The position numbers and the translations under genes are program-made. From the NCBI GenBank assembly GCA_021736745.1, contig JAIPFG010000157.1:1-7448 (forward strand): DNA of 7,448 bases. The letters are read 5' to 3'. The stretch is from Pseudomonadales bacterium. Lineage in GTDB: Bacteria > Pseudomonadota > Gammaproteobacteria > Pseudomonadales > IMCC2047. Below the pieces are notes generated by a model. The model had not been told where the DNA came from. It made no database searches and saw only the letters and a program-made list of their open reading frames with translations. Numbering within the stretch: the first letter of the stretch is position 1; each line of letters starts with the position of its first letter. Below, piece by piece: positions 6,432 to 7,448 of the stretch.

Positions 6432-7298
6432 ATGGCAGAAATTACAGCCAAAATGGTGAAAGAATTAAGAGATCGCACTGGTCTGGGCATGATGGATTGT
6501 AAAAAAGCATTGGCTGAAAATGGTGGCGATGTCGAGCAGGCAATTGAGCATTTGCGTAAGTCAAGCGGAATGAAGGCGGCAAAGAAAGCCTCGCGTACGG
6601 CGGCGGAAGGTGTTGTTGCTGCCAAGGTCGCTGATGATGGTAGCTTTGGTATTCTGGTTGAAGTCAATAGCGAAACTGATTTCGTGGCGCGAGATGATAA
6701 TTTCAAAGCCTTCGTGGATCTTGTTGTTGAGCGCGCTTTTGCTGACCAGCAAACTGATGTCGCCTCACTCATGGCCGGTGAGCTGGAGAGTGCCAGAGAA
6801 GCCTTGGTGCAAAAGATTGGTGAAAATATCAATGTGCGTCGTATCCAGGCATTTACTGCTGATAGTGGCGTGGTATCTTCCTATGTGCATGGCAACAACC
6901 GTATCGGTGTTTTGGTGGCTTTGCAGGCGGGAGATGATGCGCTGGGTAAAGATATAGCGATGCATGTAGCGGCCGTTAACCCTCTGGTGGCGAAAGCTGA
7001 GCAGGTTTCTCAGGATGTGCTCGATAAAGAGCGTGATATCTATACTGCGCAAGCCCAGGACAGTGGTAAGCCTGCTGAGATTATTGAAAAAATGATTGAT
7101 GGCAGAATGCGCAAGTTCCTTTCTGAAGTGAGCCTGGTGGAACAGCCCTTTGTTAAAGACCCGGATGTCACGGTGGGCGCTCTACTGAAAAAGGCCGGTG
7201 CGGATGTGTTGGAAATGGTGCGTTATGAAGTAGGTGAGGGGATAGAAAAGGAAACCGTTGACTTCGCTGCGGAAGTGGCCGCTCAGGCGGGCCTGTAA
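6432..7298 (+). CDS. tsf: Translation elongation factor Ts
   Basis: EF-Ts is the cytoplasmic guanine nucleotide exchange factor that releases GDP from EF-Tu. The 288-residue product (E. coli 283) has an N-terminal UBA-like helical module (residues 1-50, MAEITAKMVKELRDRTGLGM and MDCKKAL), the core signature ETDFVARDDNF at 81-91, whose D83-F84 correspond to the residues that disturb the EF-Tu magnesium site, a central core with ALVQKIGENINVRRI (124-138), and a C-terminal segment ending FEVGEG-like (YEVGEGIEKETVDFAAEV, 265-282). The frame is open upstream to GTG 6375. ATG 6432 is preferred because it yields the family N-terminus and has GAGG at 6420-6423 with 8 nt spacing. It follows rpsB across a terminator and precedes pyrH by 88 nt. 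Confidence 0.98.
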   Translation: MAEITAKMVKELRDRTGLGMMDCKKALAENGGDVEQAIEHLRKSSGMKAAKKASRTAAEGVVAAKVADDGSFGILVEVNSETDFVARDDNFKAFVDLVVERAFADQQTDVASLMAGELESAREALVQKIGENINVRRIQAFTADSGVVSSYVHGNNRIGVLVALQAGDDALGKDIAMHVAAVNPLVAKAEQVSQDVLDKERDIYTAQAQDSGKPAEIIEKMIDGRMRKFLSEVSLVEQPFVKDPDVTVGALLKKAGADVLEMVRYEVGEGIEKETVDFAAEVAAQAGL

Positions 7299-7304
7299 CA
7301 ATTG

Positions 7305-7328
7305 ATCGGGCAGCTAGGGCTGCCCGAT
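7305..7328 (+). terminator. Perfect stem-loop between tsf and pyrH, weak terminator or processing site
   Basis: ATCGGGCAGC (7305-7314) pairs without mismatch with GCTGCCCGAT (7319-7328) around a TAGG loop, starting 6 nt after the tsf stop. Only TTT (7328-7330) then G follows, so termination should be leaky. It could instead protect the tsf mRNA 3' end or mark RNase processing before pyrH. Confidence 0.6.
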
Positions 7329-7386
7329 TTGTATCCCGATATGGCTACGTGATTTAAAGACTTTTTGACAAGGGGAATTGACCGTT

Positions 7387-7448
7387 ATGCCGACTCAAGA
7401 ACGTCAGGCTAAATATCAGCGAGTTCTGCTCAAGCTCAGTGGTGAAGC
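7387..7448 (+). CDS. pyrH: UMP kinase, N-terminal fragment
   Basis: The first 20 codons plus two bases are present before the window ends. The translation MPTQERQAKYQRVLLKLSGE, followed by a partial codon starting GC (Ala expected), carries the KRVLLKLSGEA-type phosphate-binding N-terminus of bacterial UMP kinase, which makes UDP from UMP and ATP as a hexamer in the amino-acid-kinase fold. Position directly after tsf is the conserved rpsB-tsf-pyrH order. ATG 7387 has AAGGGG at 7370-7375; the 11-nt spacing is slightly long. No convincing own promoter was seen, so expression probably depends on read-through from tsf. Confidence 0.93.
   Translation, partial: MPTQERQAKYQRVLLKLSGE

Noticed and set aside
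7365..7370. Perfect TTGACA -35 hexamer before pyrH
   Set aside because: A -10 at 16-18 nt would fall inside the pyrH start codon region (about 7387-7394), which has no TATAAT-like sequence and would remove the leader.

Overview
The window is a conserved housekeeping region of a gammaproteobacterium. Seven coding regions were identified, plus a small gene fragment at the left edge. The gene order map-glnD-(Spx/ArsC-like)-dapD facing away from rpsB-tsf-pyrH, the long ~345-residue DapD and the residue-level similarity of every protein to Pseudomonas/E. coli homologues (recalled, not searched) point to a free-living, possibly marine, gammaproteobacterium of the Cellvibrionales/Alteromonadales/Pseudomonadales type. 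A likely PEP-CTERM tail at the left edge fits an environmental, biofilm-forming lineage. The genus cannot be fixed from this sequence.

Layout: bases 2-124 (+) hold the last 40 codons of a gene whose product ends like a PEP-CTERM/exosortase substrate. It converges on a leftward operon read 5093 to 189 (-): map (methionine aminopeptidase), glnD (PII uridylyltransferase), a small Spx/ArsC-like reductase and dapD (lysine/diaminopimelate synthesis). Gaps are 3, 28 and 2 nt, and a weak hairpin terminator lies at 133-158. The 437-bp divergent intergenic region (5094-5530) holds a predicted map promoter with a Fur-box-like 19-bp palindrome between its -35 and -10, an extended -10 promoter for rpsB with a GC-rich start region, and a ~180-nt rpsB leader carrying the S2 autoregulatory element. 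Rightward follow rpsB (S2), an intrinsic terminator/attenuator, tsf (EF-Ts), a perfect 10-bp stem-loop, and the first 20 codons of pyrH (UMP kinase), cut by the window edge.

Functionally, the right half supplies translation (S2, EF-Ts) and pyrimidine nucleotides. The left half joins N-terminal protein maturation, nitrogen sensing and cell-wall/lysine precursor synthesis. Three annotated-looking starts are better moved downstream: map to 5093, rpsB to 5531 and tsf to 6432. No mobile element, CRISPR array, tRNA or rRNA was seen. I found no new multi-gene system; the points most worth checking are the PEP-CTERM fragment, the Fur-like operator on the map-glnD-dapD operon, and the single-cysteine reductase tied to dapD.
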